NCBI GenBank assembly: GCA_964537875.1
Contig: CAZIDN010000013.1
Location: 8,024-72,023 of the forward strand
DNA from: JAPKZH01 sp964537875
GTDB lineage: Bacteria; Acidobacteriota; Aminicenantia; Aminicenantales; UBA4085
Direction: 5' to 3'
Length of the DNA: 64,000 nt
Shown: positions 51,583 through 60,984 of the stretch, piece after piece
How positions within the stretch are numbered: the stretch's first letter is position 1
Layout: each line of letters begins with the position of its first letter
Notes under the pieces: model-generated
Told to the model about the DNA's origin: nothing
The model's database searches: none
The model's input: the letters and a program-made list of their open reading frames with translations, nothing else
Made by a program: the position numbers and the translations under genes

Positions 51583-52878
51583 ATGTCAGACATCGTAATT
51601 AAGGCTGAAAATCTCGGTAAAAAATATGTCATCGGCCACCAGGCCGGAAAAGGCCGCTATGTGGCCTTACGCGATGTGATGGCCCAGAGTGCTCGAACTC
51701 TCTGGAACAAGACCAAAAACCTGGCAAAGGGGAAGGCCATTATCCAAGGCGATAAAACGGAAGAGATTTGGGCGCTCAAGGATGTGAACTTCGAAATCCG
51801 AAGGGGAGATGCCGTCGGCATCATCGGCCACAACGGGGCAGGTAAGAGTACTTTACTAAAAATCCTCTCCCGAATCACAGAGCCCACGGCAGGCAGAGTG
51901 ACCCTAAAAGGCCGCGTGGCCAGTCTTCTGGAAATAGGCGCTGGCTTTCATCCAGAAATGACCGGCAGGGAAAATATCATTCTTAACGGAGCCATTCTGG
52001 GCATGACCCGGGCGGAGGTCAAGCGCAAATTCGACGAAATCGTGGATTTTGCCGAGATAGAGAAGTTTTTAGATACACCTATAAAGCGCTATTCCAGCGG
52101 GATGTATGTGCGGCTGGCTTTTGCGGTGGCGGCCCACCTGGAACCGGAGATTTTGTTGGTGGACGAGGTGCTTGCGGTGGGGGATGCGGCGTTCCAGAAA
52201 AAGTGCCTGGGGAAAATGGGAGACGTGGCGCAGGAAGGACGGACGGTGCTGTTTGTGAGCCACAATATGCAGGCAGTCCAGTCACTATGTAAGAGCGCCT
52301 TTCAACTTGCCGCTGGCCGTGTTGTAGCGTATGGTCACTCACGCTCAGTTGTGGCTCAGTATCTTTCTAGTCCAGGCGATGTGAGCAGTGAGGCAATCTG
52401 GTCCGAACCAACTGCTCCAGGTAGTCAAGAGATCAAGTTAACTGCGATTCGAATATGTTCTGAAGACGGCAACGTGTGTGGCATCTATTCGAGCAGTATC
52501 AATCTAAAAGTAGAACTAGAGTTTATTGCAAACACGAATCACTCGGCTCTGTGTGTTGGATTTGACATGGTTACTCCTGAAGGAGTGACTATTCTCAGGA
52601 GTTATCAGACCGACCTCTCCCCTGAGCATTGGCCGCCTGTGCAAGTTGGAAAGAACCGTTGGCACTGTACCATCCCACGATGCCTTCTAAATGCCGGTGT
52701 GTACTATGTATGTCCCAGGATTGGAATGCATAACATGTACTGGATTGTGAATCTGGATTCTGTAGTTCGATTCGAAGTTGTCCTTGATCATGGCGTCTCA
52801 CCCTTCTGGAACTCTCTCGACGTTCGTAGCCGCCCTGGAATAATCGCGCCTATCTTGAAGTGGAATGCAGACCGTTGA
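51583..52878 (+). CDS. wzt: O-antigen ABC exporter ATPase with C-terminal carbohydrate-binding domain
   Basis: The 431-residue protein has Walker A GHNGAGKST (82-90), the signature YSSGMYVRLAFAVAAHL, Walker B ILLVDEVLAVGD and switch SHN in its first ~245 residues. A beta-rich Wzt C-terminal domain follows, which in E. coli O9a binds the modified chain end. Base use changes sharply near 52270, from GC-rich in the ATPase half to AT-richer after, so the gene looks like a mosaic of two origins. The methyltransferase downstream could supply the terminal mark. Confidence 0.9.
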   Translation: MSDIVIKAENLGKKYVIGHQAGKGRYVALRDVMAQSARTLWNKTKNLAKGKAIIQGDKTEEIWALKDVNFEIRRGDAVGIIGHNGAGKSTLLKILSRITEPTAGRVTLKGRVASLLEIGAGFHPEMTGRENIILNGAILGMTRAEVKRKFDEIVDFAEIEKFLDTPIKRYSSGMYVRLAFAVAAHLEPEILLVDEVLAVGDAAFQKKCLGKMGDVAQEGRTVLFVSHNMQAVQSLCKSAFQLAAGRVVAYGHSRSVVAQYLSSPGDVSSEAIWSEPTAPGSQEIKLTAIRICSEDGNVCGIYSSSINLKVELEFIANTNHSALCVGFDMVTPEGVTILRSYQTDLSPEHWPPVQVGKNRWHCTIPRCLLNAGVYYVCPRIGMHNMYWIVNLDSVVRFEVVLDHGVSPFWNSLDVRSRPGIIAPILKWNADR

Positions 52879-52899
52879 CCACAGGGTAACCTCATTATA

Positions 52900-53826
52900 A
52901 TGCTAGCTTACTTACAACGTGGTCTAGTCCACCTGCGTAATGGTACGCTACTTGAGCGTCTACAATTCGAATGGCATCAACATACTAAACGCAGGCGCCA
53001 AGCATGGTGGGAATCCCAGGTTGGCAAACGCAGACATATGGAAGTCAGAATTCAACCAGATGTTCGGATGCGACTGTATTTTGATAGCATGTTATCTCAG
53101 GCGATCTATTGTGGCGATTTCGAGTGGCGGGAGCGCCAGTTTCTGGCAGCTTTCTTGAGACCGGGAGATGTATTCGTTGACATTGGTGCAAACATCGGAC
53201 TGTACACATTGAGTGCTGCCTGTCGTGTAGGAGATTCAGGGCATGTTTATGCTTTCGAACCCAGCTCTAACGCGTACCATCGTCTAATGGCCAATGTGCA
53301 GCTGAGCGGGTTTGGCAATGTTTCCTGCTACCAGCTTGCTCTTTCCGATTGTGTCGCCAGGGTTGATATGAGCATATCACTGGATGGGTATGACGCCTGG
53401 AATTCACTAGCGCAGCCAATCGCGGGGAATTCGTTTGCAGTTGAGCCTGTCAGTTGCATCACGTGGGAGGATTTTGCAGAGGAACATCAACTTGCTGGCC
53501 GCACGACGCTGATGAAGATTGACGTCGAAGGGTGGGAATCCCATGTGTTGTTAGGTGGCTACAAGAGGCTATCTCGAACGGACGCACCAGTTTTGCAGGT
53601 CGAATTCACTGAGAAAGCCAGTCAGTCGGCTGGCTCATCTTGTGCGAATCTATACCATCTGCTCGAAGAACTTGGGTATCAGATGTTTACCTATGATGCG
53701 AAGTTGAGGAAACTTGTTCCTGAGCCATTGCGTGAGAGCTATCCATATGTGAATGTGCTTGCTGCTAAGCGGCCAGAACATATTATTGCTAGACTTAATC
53801 GTTCTTGTCTGCGTTGGCTACGATGA
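52900..53826 (+). CDS. FkbM-family methyltransferase
   Basis: The 308-residue protein has DVFVDIGANIGLYTLSAACRV, the FkbM SAM-binding motif, YAFEPSSNAYHRLMANV, and LMKIDVEGWESHVLLGG. FkbM enzymes O-methylate sugars or polyketides. Directly after wzt, it may cap the chain end read by the Wzt C-terminal domain (inference). Its stop overlaps the next ATG. Confidence 0.85.
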   Translation: MLAYLQRGLVHLRNGTLLERLQFEWHQHTKRRRQAWWESQVGKRRHMEVRIQPDVRMRLYFDSMLSQAIYCGDFEWRERQFLAAFLRPGDVFVDIGANIGLYTLSAACRVGDSGHVYAFEPSSNAYHRLMANVQLSGFGNVSCYQLALSDCVARVDMSISLDGYDAWNSLAQPIAGNSFAVEPVSCITWEDFAEEHQLAGRTTLMKIDVEGWESHVLLGGYKRLSRTDAPVLQVEFTEKASQSAGSSCANLYHLLEELGYQMFTYDAKLRKLVPEPLRESYPYVNVLAAKRPEHIIARLNRSCLRWLR

Positions 53827-54188
53827 GTGAGTTGATTGTTGAATTATGCGCTGTACCGGTCATCGTAGCCGGGGAAGCTTGGTACCGTCGCAAGGGGTTC
53901 ACGCTAGATCCGGCAAATAGAGAAGAGTACTTTGCCTTGCTCGATCGCGTTCTCGATCTAACAATGATGTCTAGCGATGAGATCGCACTGGCACGGCGAT
54001 ACGCCTACCATTTTATCTTTCGGCGCATGATCCCATTTCCGTCCCTGCGATACTCGCCTGGTGTGCAGATCGTTCGCAGTCTCGACGATCTCCTGCCAGG
54101 AAAATATTTTAACATTGATACGGTATGCGAGGCAATCCTTACGGGAAAGCCTTTCTTATCGCCAACAGGGTCTGTAAGAGGTTCGTGA
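53823..54188 (+). pseudogene. C-terminal remnant of a capsule polysaccharide/Kdo-transferase-like protein
   Basis: From ATG at 53823 the 121 residues read VIVAGEAWYRRKGFTLDP and then RRYAYHFIFRRMIPFP, the last part of capsule-synthesis proteins in which a G-KPVIVAGE-Y-GKGFT motif sits near the end. The N-terminal ~350 residues are absent. The overlap of start and stop codons with both neighbours suggests it may still be translated. Confidence 0.65.
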
Positions 54189-55072
54189 TGTCAGAATGGC
54201 CCAGGATATCAATTGTTACTCCTTCATATAATCAGGGACAGTTTCTGGAAGAAACGATTTGCAGCGTGTTGGATCAGGGCTACCAAAATCTGGAGTACAT
54301 TGTTATCGATGGGGGGAGCACCGATAATAGTGTGGATATTATTAAAAGGTATGCAGGACGGTTGGCTTACTGGGTTTCGGAAAGGGATCGAGGACAGTCG
54401 CATGCTTTGAACAAGGGATTTAGTAGAGCAACAGGCGACATCTTGGCCTGGATCAACTCTGATGATCTTTTCATTCCAGGATCTTTGCAAACGGTTGCAC
54501 GAGCCTGGCAGCAAAACAAAGGCCGTGTGATCGCGGGAGATGTGATCTGGTTTTATGATGATTCGAGGAAGGAAACGATCTGGGTCTCTAAAGGTTTGAC
54601 TTTTGAGAACCTGATAAAGTATTGGACTGGAGATTGCGTCTATCAGCAGCCGGGCACCTTCTTTCCTCTACGCCTTTATAAAGAGGTCGGTGGTATTGAC
54701 GAGTCGTTGATCTATGCGATGGATTACGATCTCTTCTGTCGGCTTTTCAGACAGACTAGCGCTGTCTATGTCAACGAACCCTTGGCGCGATTTCGATATC
54801 ACGCTCATTCCAAGACGGCAACCGAGCCTGAGATCATTTTTCTGGAGCGGCACAGCGTCTCTCAGCGTTATTGGGACATTGTTGCCCCCGATGAGAAGCG
54901 AGATGCTAATCGCTACATGGCACGATATCTGTCCTGGCAGTCTATGCATATACTCAAGAGTGGCAATCTTCTTCATTCGATAAGGCTATATCGCGCCGCA
55001 CTTGGCTTTGATCTTGGTTCCGCCCTGGCTGAACCAGGATTGGCGTTGATCTCCCGACGCAGAAACCGATAA
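54188..55072 (+). CDS. glycosyltransferase family 2
   Basis: From the ATG at 54188 the 294-residue GT-A protein reads RISIVTPSYNQGQFLEETI, VIDGGSTDNSVDIIKRY, WINSDD as the metal site and QQPGTFFPLRLYKEVGGID. This is the Wca-like subgroup that adds single sugars in O-antigens. The stop codon of the preceding remnant overlaps its start. The following 164 bp hold no gene. Confidence 0.85.
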   Translation: MSEWPRISIVTPSYNQGQFLEETICSVLDQGYQNLEYIVIDGGSTDNSVDIIKRYAGRLAYWVSERDRGQSHALNKGFSRATGDILAWINSDDLFIPGSLQTVARAWQQNKGRVIAGDVIWFYDDSRKETIWVSKGLTFENLIKYWTGDCVYQQPGTFFPLRLYKEVGGIDESLIYAMDYDLFCRLFRQTSAVYVNEPLARFRYHAHSKTATEPEIIFLERHSVSQRYWDIVAPDEKRDANRYMARYLSWQSMHILKSGNLLHSIRLYRAALGFDLGSALAEPGLALISRRRNR

Positions 55073-55236
55073 GGTTTATTGCCGAAGTCTGATCATATTG
55101 GTCTTAGTACTATTGGCGACGTGATCAACGTCAACTATAATTCCCGTCTTCTCTTTCTGTCCGGCCTTAGATTCCTAAATGTCTTCATTAAGGTTACCTT
55201 GACGCACCATATTCAAAAGAAAAGATCAGTTGACAG

Positions 55237-56703
55237 ATGAGAGAACAGGCGGCTTGGAGGCGCATTAACTGGCCGGTCCAGGCTCCGGTTCTGCTGGCCT
55301 TGTTGGGGGCTGTATATGTGTGTGTTTCGCTCGCAACGGGACAGATGTTCCCTTCGTTATTTGGGGTTCTCCTCGTCATGGGTCTTTGGCTTGTCACGCG
55401 TGAGCCTTACAATGTTATGCTGCTATGGGTTCTGATATCTCCTGCATTCGACTGGTGGGGAGGGATTGAACTTGGATCACTGCCGAACATCACTCCCCAT
55501 CGCCTCTTGCTTGGCGCGACTATTGTCTCACTGCTTCTGAGACGCAGCACCTCGGACAGCCAGGTTCTAAAAAAGCAGCGAAACCCGGAAGTGGTTCTTT
55601 TGGGGCTTTACTTGGCGTACAGCGCGATGGTGATTTTCATGCGTGTAGACAGTTTTGAAGAGGTATTCGTTTGGTTTCAAACCTTTCTCTTGCCCGCGCT
55701 GGCGTTTCTTATACCCTTCGGATTAATAACAAATGAGCAACAAGTGCTGCGATTATTTCGCTGGATGCCTCTCATCGTTGTGTATTTGTTTTTGCCGGCC
55801 CTCTATGAGCAAATCACACAAACATCTATATTCCCAGGCGGATGGTTGTGGGGAGTGGGCATGGGGTATACCGGCTTCCGCTCGTCATCATTATCCGGTC
55901 AGGCTAGCACTCTGTCCAACATGGGTCTTTTGCTGATTCCGTTTATGATCTATCGATTCTCTGAAAACAGGCGAAGATTAATCGCGAGCGTATGGGATTA
56001 TCTCTTGTTGGCTTTTGCCGGCGGAATAGTGCTTTGTTCATATTTAAGGTCGGCTATGATTGCTGTGGCCGTTGTCTTGACCTTGGCAGTCATTGGTGTT
56101 CCCAAGTTGCGTAGAATATTGCTTCCATTATTGCTGATCATAGCCGCCGTTCTGGTTTGGCAATGGAATAACATTGCCGAGACTGATTTGTTCCAACAAC
56201 GCATGTTGAATACAACGACAGGCATTGAACGATTATACAATTTCAATGCTCAGATGGATCGGCTCCTGGCTAATCCTCTCTTCGGCGAAGGCGGATCGGA
56301 GGCATTTCGCTTTTCCGGCCAAACGACGGCATCCCATAACTTCTATATGACTTTAGCTCTGCACACCGGCTTGATTGGTTTGTTCCTCTACCTTGCTCCA
56401 ATCGCGCTGATCGTATTGCGGACGCGGAAATGGCTGCGATCTTCAACTTCTGGTGGGCTATCAAGTCGAAAAAGAGATCTTGTAATCGTCCTCTGGCTTA
56501 GTGTCATCGGGATGATGATCAACGCAATGTTTATGGATCTTCGTTTTTTCGGAACTGGGTTGGCCCTTTTCTGGTTTATCTTGGGTATGATTGCACGCAT
56601 TACCGCGTGGCCGCGACCAGCCTATGATTTATCTGCGGAAAGCGCCGTATGTTTCGTAAATCACTTGAATCATGGCATACCCCTTGTCCCGAGGCGCAAT
56701 TGA
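55237..56703 (+). CDS. O-antigen ligase/polymerase-type membrane protein
   Basis: The 488-residue protein has about 11-12 membrane helices, with the periplasmic motif NPLFGEGGSEAFRFSG and TTASHNFYMTLALHTGLIGLF, whose His is the conserved ligase/polymerase residue. In a Wzm/Wzt locus no polymerase is required, so it may be a ligase, or a relic of a Wzy-type set. Its stop overlaps the next gene (TGATG). Confidence 0.75.
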   Translation: MREQAAWRRINWPVQAPVLLALLGAVYVCVSLATGQMFPSLFGVLLVMGLWLVTREPYNVMLLWVLISPAFDWWGGIELGSLPNITPHRLLLGATIVSLLLRRSTSDSQVLKKQRNPEVVLLGLYLAYSAMVIFMRVDSFEEVFVWFQTFLLPALAFLIPFGLITNEQQVLRLFRWMPLIVVYLFLPALYEQITQTSIFPGGWLWGVGMGYTGFRSSSLSGQASTLSNMGLLLIPFMIYRFSENRRRLIASVWDYLLLAFAGGIVLCSYLRSAMIAVAVVLTLAVIGVPKLRRILLPLLLIIAAVLVWQWNNIAETDLFQQRMLNTTTGIERLYNFNAQMDRLLANPLFGEGGSEAFRFSGQTTASHNFYMTLALHTGLIGLFLYLAPIALIVLRTRKWLRSSTSGGLSSRKRDLVIVLWLSVIGMMINAMFMDLRFFGTGLALFWFILGMIARITAWPRPAYDLSAESAVCFVNHLNHGIPLVPRRN

Positions 56704-57872
56704 TGAGTATCCAGTCTGGTCTGAAAATCCTGCTGATTGGCCCATATCCGCAACAAAGCGGGAAGATCGTTGGAGGTGTAGAAGCGGTAATCAGCACTCT
56801 CGCACCTTCCCTGGCCGCCGAGCGGGAAGTTGCAGAGGTGACGGTCTTGTGTTTCTCTCAAGGCCCGATAAATTCCAACCGGCGCGCTCTCACCGACAAA
56901 CTCAAAGTAATCTTCGTGCGGGGGCAGAACCGCTTAGAATTACCGACCCGTGATATTCTGAATGTATTATATGCACGTCGTATTGCACGAGAGTTCGACA
57001 TACAAATTGTTCATGGGCAAGGAATTGGGTTACAAGGCGAAATAACGACTCGCATGAACCGCACATCGGTAGTGACAGTGCATGGCTTGACGCACATTGA
57101 AGCCCGTCTGCAATCACGCGGTGGTTTGATTGACCGGCTTCGAATTCGGTTAGTCGAGACCATGGCTCAACGCGTGCTGGCGCGGGCGCGGATGGTGATC
57201 TCTACAAGTGCTTATGACATGAAAGCCGTTGGAAACCTAATACGAGGTCAACGAGTGCATATTCCTAATCCGGTTTCTTCCGAGTTCTTTAAGAGAAACT
57301 GGAATAAAGGGAATGGGTATCGGGAGATCCTATTTGTCGGATCTATTTTGCCCATCAAGAACATCGAAGGAATTATTCGGACGTTTGAAGCGGTCCGGTC
57401 CAAACAGGATAAAGCGCAACTAACGATCATCGGGCCGACCGTTGATCCGCTTTACGAATCTCGCCTACAAGAACTTGTGGGGAGACTTAAACTCGGTAAC
57501 GCCATTGAGTTTCTCGGGCATGTTGACAACGCTATTCTGCTGGATCGAATGAGGGCATGCAGCGTGTTGGCATTGTTCTCTCGTCAGGAGAACTCGCCGA
57601 TGGTAATTGCTCAAGCCATGGCTATTGGTAAACCGGTGGTTGCTTCAAATGTGGGAGGAATCCCGGAAATGGTTCAAGATGGTTATACCGGCTTTTTGGT
57701 CGAGTCGGGAGATGAGCAAGCGTTGGCGATACGCATTGTTGAATTGATGCAATCGCCGGATCTTTGCTATCGGATGGGGCAGAATGCTCACGAGGTTGCC
57801 ACACGTAGGTTCGCTCCTGAAGTAATAGCTCAACGAACTATTGAAGCATACAGGAGGGCGATCGAGAGATGA
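56703..57872 (+). CDS. glycosyltransferase family 4
   Basis: From the ATG at 56703, which overlaps the previous stop, the 389-residue GT-B protein has ILLIGPYPQQSGKIVGGVE, VHGQGIGLQGEITT, LFVGSILPIKNIEGIIRTF and FSRQENSPMVIAQAMAIGKP. The last motif is the variant SREENSPM seen in many surface-sugar GT4 enzymes. The next gene overlaps by 4 bp and encodes a related GT4. Confidence 0.84.
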   Translation: MSIQSGLKILLIGPYPQQSGKIVGGVEAVISTLAPSLAAEREVAEVTVLCFSQGPINSNRRALTDKLKVIFVRGQNRLELPTRDILNVLYARRIAREFDIQIVHGQGIGLQGEITTRMNRTSVVTVHGLTHIEARLQSRGGLIDRLRIRLVETMAQRVLARARMVISTSAYDMKAVGNLIRGQRVHIPNPVSSEFFKRNWNKGNGYREILFVGSILPIKNIEGIIRTFEAVRSKQDKAQLTIIGPTVDPLYESRLQELVGRLKLGNAIEFLGHVDNAILLDRMRACSVLALFSRQENSPMVIAQAMAIGKPVVASNVGGIPEMVQDGYTGFLVESGDEQALAIRIVELMQSPDLCYRMGQNAHEVATRRFAPEVIAQRTIEAYRRAIER

Positions 57873-59023
57873 GAGTGGTGTTGGGCACTGTCTATCCCTA
57901 CGACGAATCCCGCGTCCGCGGCGGAGTGGAGGCCGTGGCTCTCAACCTGGGCAGTGCTTTGGCAAAGCGTGATGACCTGGAACTTCATATCGTTTCCTGC
58001 AATCGTACCTTAAAGCGGAATCTTACCGAACAGCGCGGCTCTGTTACTTTCCACTGGCTAGCAACGGGACGGCACTTATACGGTCTCCGGGCAGCGACGG
58101 TGGACGCTTGGCGGGTGAGGAAAGTTTACGAACAAATCAGTCCCGATGTCATTCATGCCCAGGGATGCTCTGAGTACGCCATTGCAGCTTCGGCAAAAAT
58201 TCCCCTGGTGTTGACCATTCACGGGCTGCATTTGTTCGTTCCCGTTATGCTCGAAACAGCTCACTATCGCGGACCCGTGGGCATTTATCGCCGGTGGATC
58301 GAGGGCTGGATCGTCAGGCAGAGCGTGAGAAGGGCGCAAGCCGTGATTTCCATCGCTGGCGACTACGTGCCCAGCGTCATGGGCGAGATTATGAACGGCA
58401 AACCAGTGTATGAGATTGCCAATCCTATTGATGTGGATGTGTGGGATACTGTGCCGAGAGGCTATGACTCCGGCGATCAGATCCTTTGCGTGGGAGAGAT
58501 CATCGAACGAAAAAATGCTTTTGGTTTGGTCCGGGCGTTTGCCGAGGTAACGCGTCTATGGCCGAAGGCAAAGCTCCACCTGGCCGGCGGTATCGGCGAG
58601 CCGGACTATTTTACGCGGGTTCAAGGAGAGGTGGCGAGGCTTGGGCTTCAAAACAAGGTGGCATTTCTAGGCCGCCTGAACCAGAATCAGTTGCTGGAAG
58701 CCTATGCCCGCTCTTCTCTCGTTGTCCTGACTTCTATTCAAGAGACAGCTCCCATGGCCCTAGCCCAGGCGATGGCGGCCGGTAAGCCAGTTGTTGCCAC
58801 TCGGGTAGCCGGCATTCCCTGGATGATAGAAGATGGGGTGATGGGTTATTTGGTGGATGTGGGAGATATGCAAGGTATGGCAGACCACATAATAGAATTG
58901 TTGCAGGATAAAACTAAGCGAGAGCGTATGGGTCAGGCGAGCAGGGAGGCCGCTAGGCTGCGTTTTGCGGCAGATAGGGTTGCCGATATGACTGTGCAGG
59001 TATATCGAGGTTTATTGGTCTGA
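57869..59023 (+). CDS. glycosyltransferase family 4
   Basis: The 384-residue protein has RGGVEAVALNLGSALAKRDD, VIHAQGCSEYAIAAS, ILCVGEIIERKNAFGLVRAF and LTSIQETAPMALAQAMAAGKP. It is a diverged paralogue of the upstream gene with the same order of motifs. It is translated by 4-bp overlap. Substrate unknown. Confidence 0.84.
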   Translation: MRVVLGTVYPYDESRVRGGVEAVALNLGSALAKRDDLELHIVSCNRTLKRNLTEQRGSVTFHWLATGRHLYGLRAATVDAWRVRKVYEQISPDVIHAQGCSEYAIAASAKIPLVLTIHGLHLFVPVMLETAHYRGPVGIYRRWIEGWIVRQSVRRAQAVISIAGDYVPSVMGEIMNGKPVYEIANPIDVDVWDTVPRGYDSGDQILCVGEIIERKNAFGLVRAFAEVTRLWPKAKLHLAGGIGEPDYFTRVQGEVARLGLQNKVAFLGRLNQNQLLEAYARSSLVVLTSIQETAPMALAQAMAAGKPVVATRVAGIPWMIEDGVMGYLVDVGDMQGMADHIIELLQDKTKRERMGQASREAARLRFAADRVADMTVQVYRGLLV

Positions 59024-59102
59024 TGAACGCTGCATTTTTCACAGAACATTTCATCATATTTAATGCTAGTTAGCATAAAACATATACAAAAGGAAGCGAG
59101 AA

Positions 59103-60107
59103 ATGACTGTGGATAATTTTTTGTGGTCGCAACAAACGGTTCTGGTTACCGGCGCCGGCGGCTTTATCGGCAGTCACTTAGTGGAGCGGCTGGCCGCTCT
59201 GGGCGTACGAGTGCGCGCCTTTATACGTTACACATCCCGCCCGCAAGCCGGCTTCCTGGATACGTTGGATCAAAAAATGCGCGCTTCTATCGAGATTGTC
59301 CGTGGCGATTTGCGCGACTACGATGCCATTGTCCAGGCTATGCGGGGCACGGCGGTGGTTTTTCACCTGGGCGCGCTCATCGGAATCCCCTATTCCTATG
59401 TTCATCCCAGGGAGACGATTGATACTAACGTGACCGGTACGATGAATGTCTTGATGGCTGCCCGCGAATGCGGAGTGGGACGAATCATCCACACCTCATC
59501 CAGTGAGGTCTTCGGTACGGCGCGCTATGCGCCGATTGACGAAAATCATCCGTTGCAAGCACAATCGCCTTATTCGGCCAGCAAAATCGGCGCAGATAAG
59601 ATTGCCGAGAGCTTCTCTGACAGTTATAACTTGCCGGTTGTGATCTTACGACCGTTCAATACCTATGGCCCACGCCAATCGGCTCGCGCCGTGATTCCGA
59701 CTATCATCACTCAGGCTCTGGCCGATGAGGAAATTACCCTGGGCAACCTGACTCCCCGGCGTGACTTCACCTACGTCACAGATACGGTGGAGGGGTTCAT
59801 CAAAGCAGCAGAATGTGAAGCGGCTATAGGTCGAACCATCAACTTGGGAACTTCAACGGAGGTCAGCGTTGGTGACCTTGTTGGCAAGATTGGAGCGATT
59901 CTTGGCAAGGAGTTGCGAGTGCTCCAGGATGTGATGCGGCAGCGGCCGACCGGCAGCGAAGTCGACCGATTGATCTCGGACAATCGCCTAGCCCGTGAAC
60001 TGCTGGGGTGGCAACCAAGCGTGTTGCTGGATAAAGGGCTTGCACGGACAGTGGAGTGGGTCTCGCAGAACCTGAATTCATACCGAGTGGGAAACTACGA
60101 GATATAG
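59103..60107 (+). CDS. LegB-like NAD-dependent sugar 4,6-dehydratase
   Basis: The 334-residue extended SDR has LVTGAGGFIGSHLVERL, HLGALIGIPYSYVHPRE, TNVTGTMNVL, TSSSEVFGTA, SPYSASKIGADKI and RPFNTYGPRQS. The ALIGIPYSY segment is characteristic of LegB, which makes the 4-keto-6-deoxy sugar for legionaminic acid and other amino sugars. No aminotransferase follows here, so the product may be another 6-deoxy sugar. A palindrome ATGCTA-gt-TAGCAT lies upstream at 59063-59076, and AGGAAGCGAG precedes the ATG. Confidence 0.75.
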   Translation: MTVDNFLWSQQTVLVTGAGGFIGSHLVERLAALGVRVRAFIRYTSRPQAGFLDTLDQKMRASIEIVRGDLRDYDAIVQAMRGTAVVFHLGALIGIPYSYVHPRETIDTNVTGTMNVLMAARECGVGRIIHTSSSEVFGTARYAPIDENHPLQAQSPYSASKIGADKIAESFSDSYNLPVVILRPFNTYGPRQSARAVIPTIITQALADEEITLGNLTPRRDFTYVTDTVEGFIKAAECEAAIGRTINLGTSTEVSVGDLVGKIGAILGKELRVLQDVMRQRPTGSEVDRLISDNRLARELLGWQPSVLLDKGLARTVEWVSQNLNSYRVGNYEI

Positions 60108-60120
60108 GCCGGAGGTTCGT

Positions 60121-60984
60121 GTGAAGCAAGCCATAAACGCTCACGCCGAGACCGATTCCGACCTCGTTGGTGTTGGACGTTGGGACGCGGGCTGGCGTAA
60201 ATTACGTCTCACACGGATGCCAACCATCTTAAGATATTTTCCCCGACGCATGATGAGGATATTTAGACAGTATCTGGGCAGTGAGGCAAAAGAGGTATTG
60301 GAGGTAGGATGCGGTGGCGGGAAGTGGATGGTGTTTTTTGCCAGGCAATCAGGGCAGGTCTATGGCCTAGATTATGCTTTTATGGGGTGCCAGTTAGCCC
60401 GGCGACTATTGGTCGAGGCGGATCTTTCTGGACGTGTAGTTTGTGGAGATGTCTTCTCTGCGCCATTCAAGCCCAATAGTTTCGATCTGGTATACTCTCT
60501 GGGCGTTGTCGAGCATTTTCAGGATGCAACGCAAATTATGGTAGCGATGGCGTGTCTATTGAAGCCCGGTGGGCGATTAATAGTGGGGGTGCCGAATATG
60601 AACGGCTTGATGGGGGGCCTCCATCGGCTGGCCGACCGGGGTCTATGGCTCCGTCATGTCCCATTGAGCCCAGAAGACATAACGCGCCTCTACAAGATAC
60701 TTAATTTGGAAGTTCAATATGCCGAGTATGTGGGAACCCTGTACCTGGCCGGGCCGAACTGGAACAGGCTCCTAAAATCGGAGAGATTGGGGGCACTTGT
60801 TCGCATAGGATTGGCGGGGCTGGAAACCATGCTGACCCTGCCACTGAGCATATTGAACCTGCAACTGGAGTCACCTCACTTCTCCCCTTATATACTGGTG
60901 ATCGGCCAAAAGTCGTTTGGCGTTAGCAAAGAAACTCTTTTATCGGATCAAAGCGGGCTTGGGGTTACAGATGATTCAAACTGA
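60121..60984 (+). CDS. SAM-dependent methyltransferase (class I)
   Basis: The 287-residue protein starts at a GTG and has VLEVGCGGGKWMVFFARQ (motif I), YGLDYAFMGCQLARRLL, FDLVYSLGVVEHFQD and LLKPGGRLIVGVPNMNG. It is of the UbiE/COQ5-like class, with a C-terminal part that has hydrophobic stretches. The substrate is probably a sugar or lipid-linked intermediate. The next gene starts inside its end. Confidence 0.78.
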   Translation: MKQAINAHAETDSDLVGVGRWDAGWRKLRLTRMPTILRYFPRRMMRIFRQYLGSEAKEVLEVGCGGGKWMVFFARQSGQVYGLDYAFMGCQLARRLLVEADLSGRVVCGDVFSAPFKPNSFDLVYSLGVVEHFQDATQIMVAMACLLKPGGRLIVGVPNMNGLMGGLHRLADRGLWLRHVPLSPEDITRLYKILNLEVQYAEYVGTLYLAGPNWNRLLKSERLGALVRIGLAGLETMLTLPLSILNLQLESPHFSPYILVIGQKSFGVSKETLLSDQSGLGVTDDSN

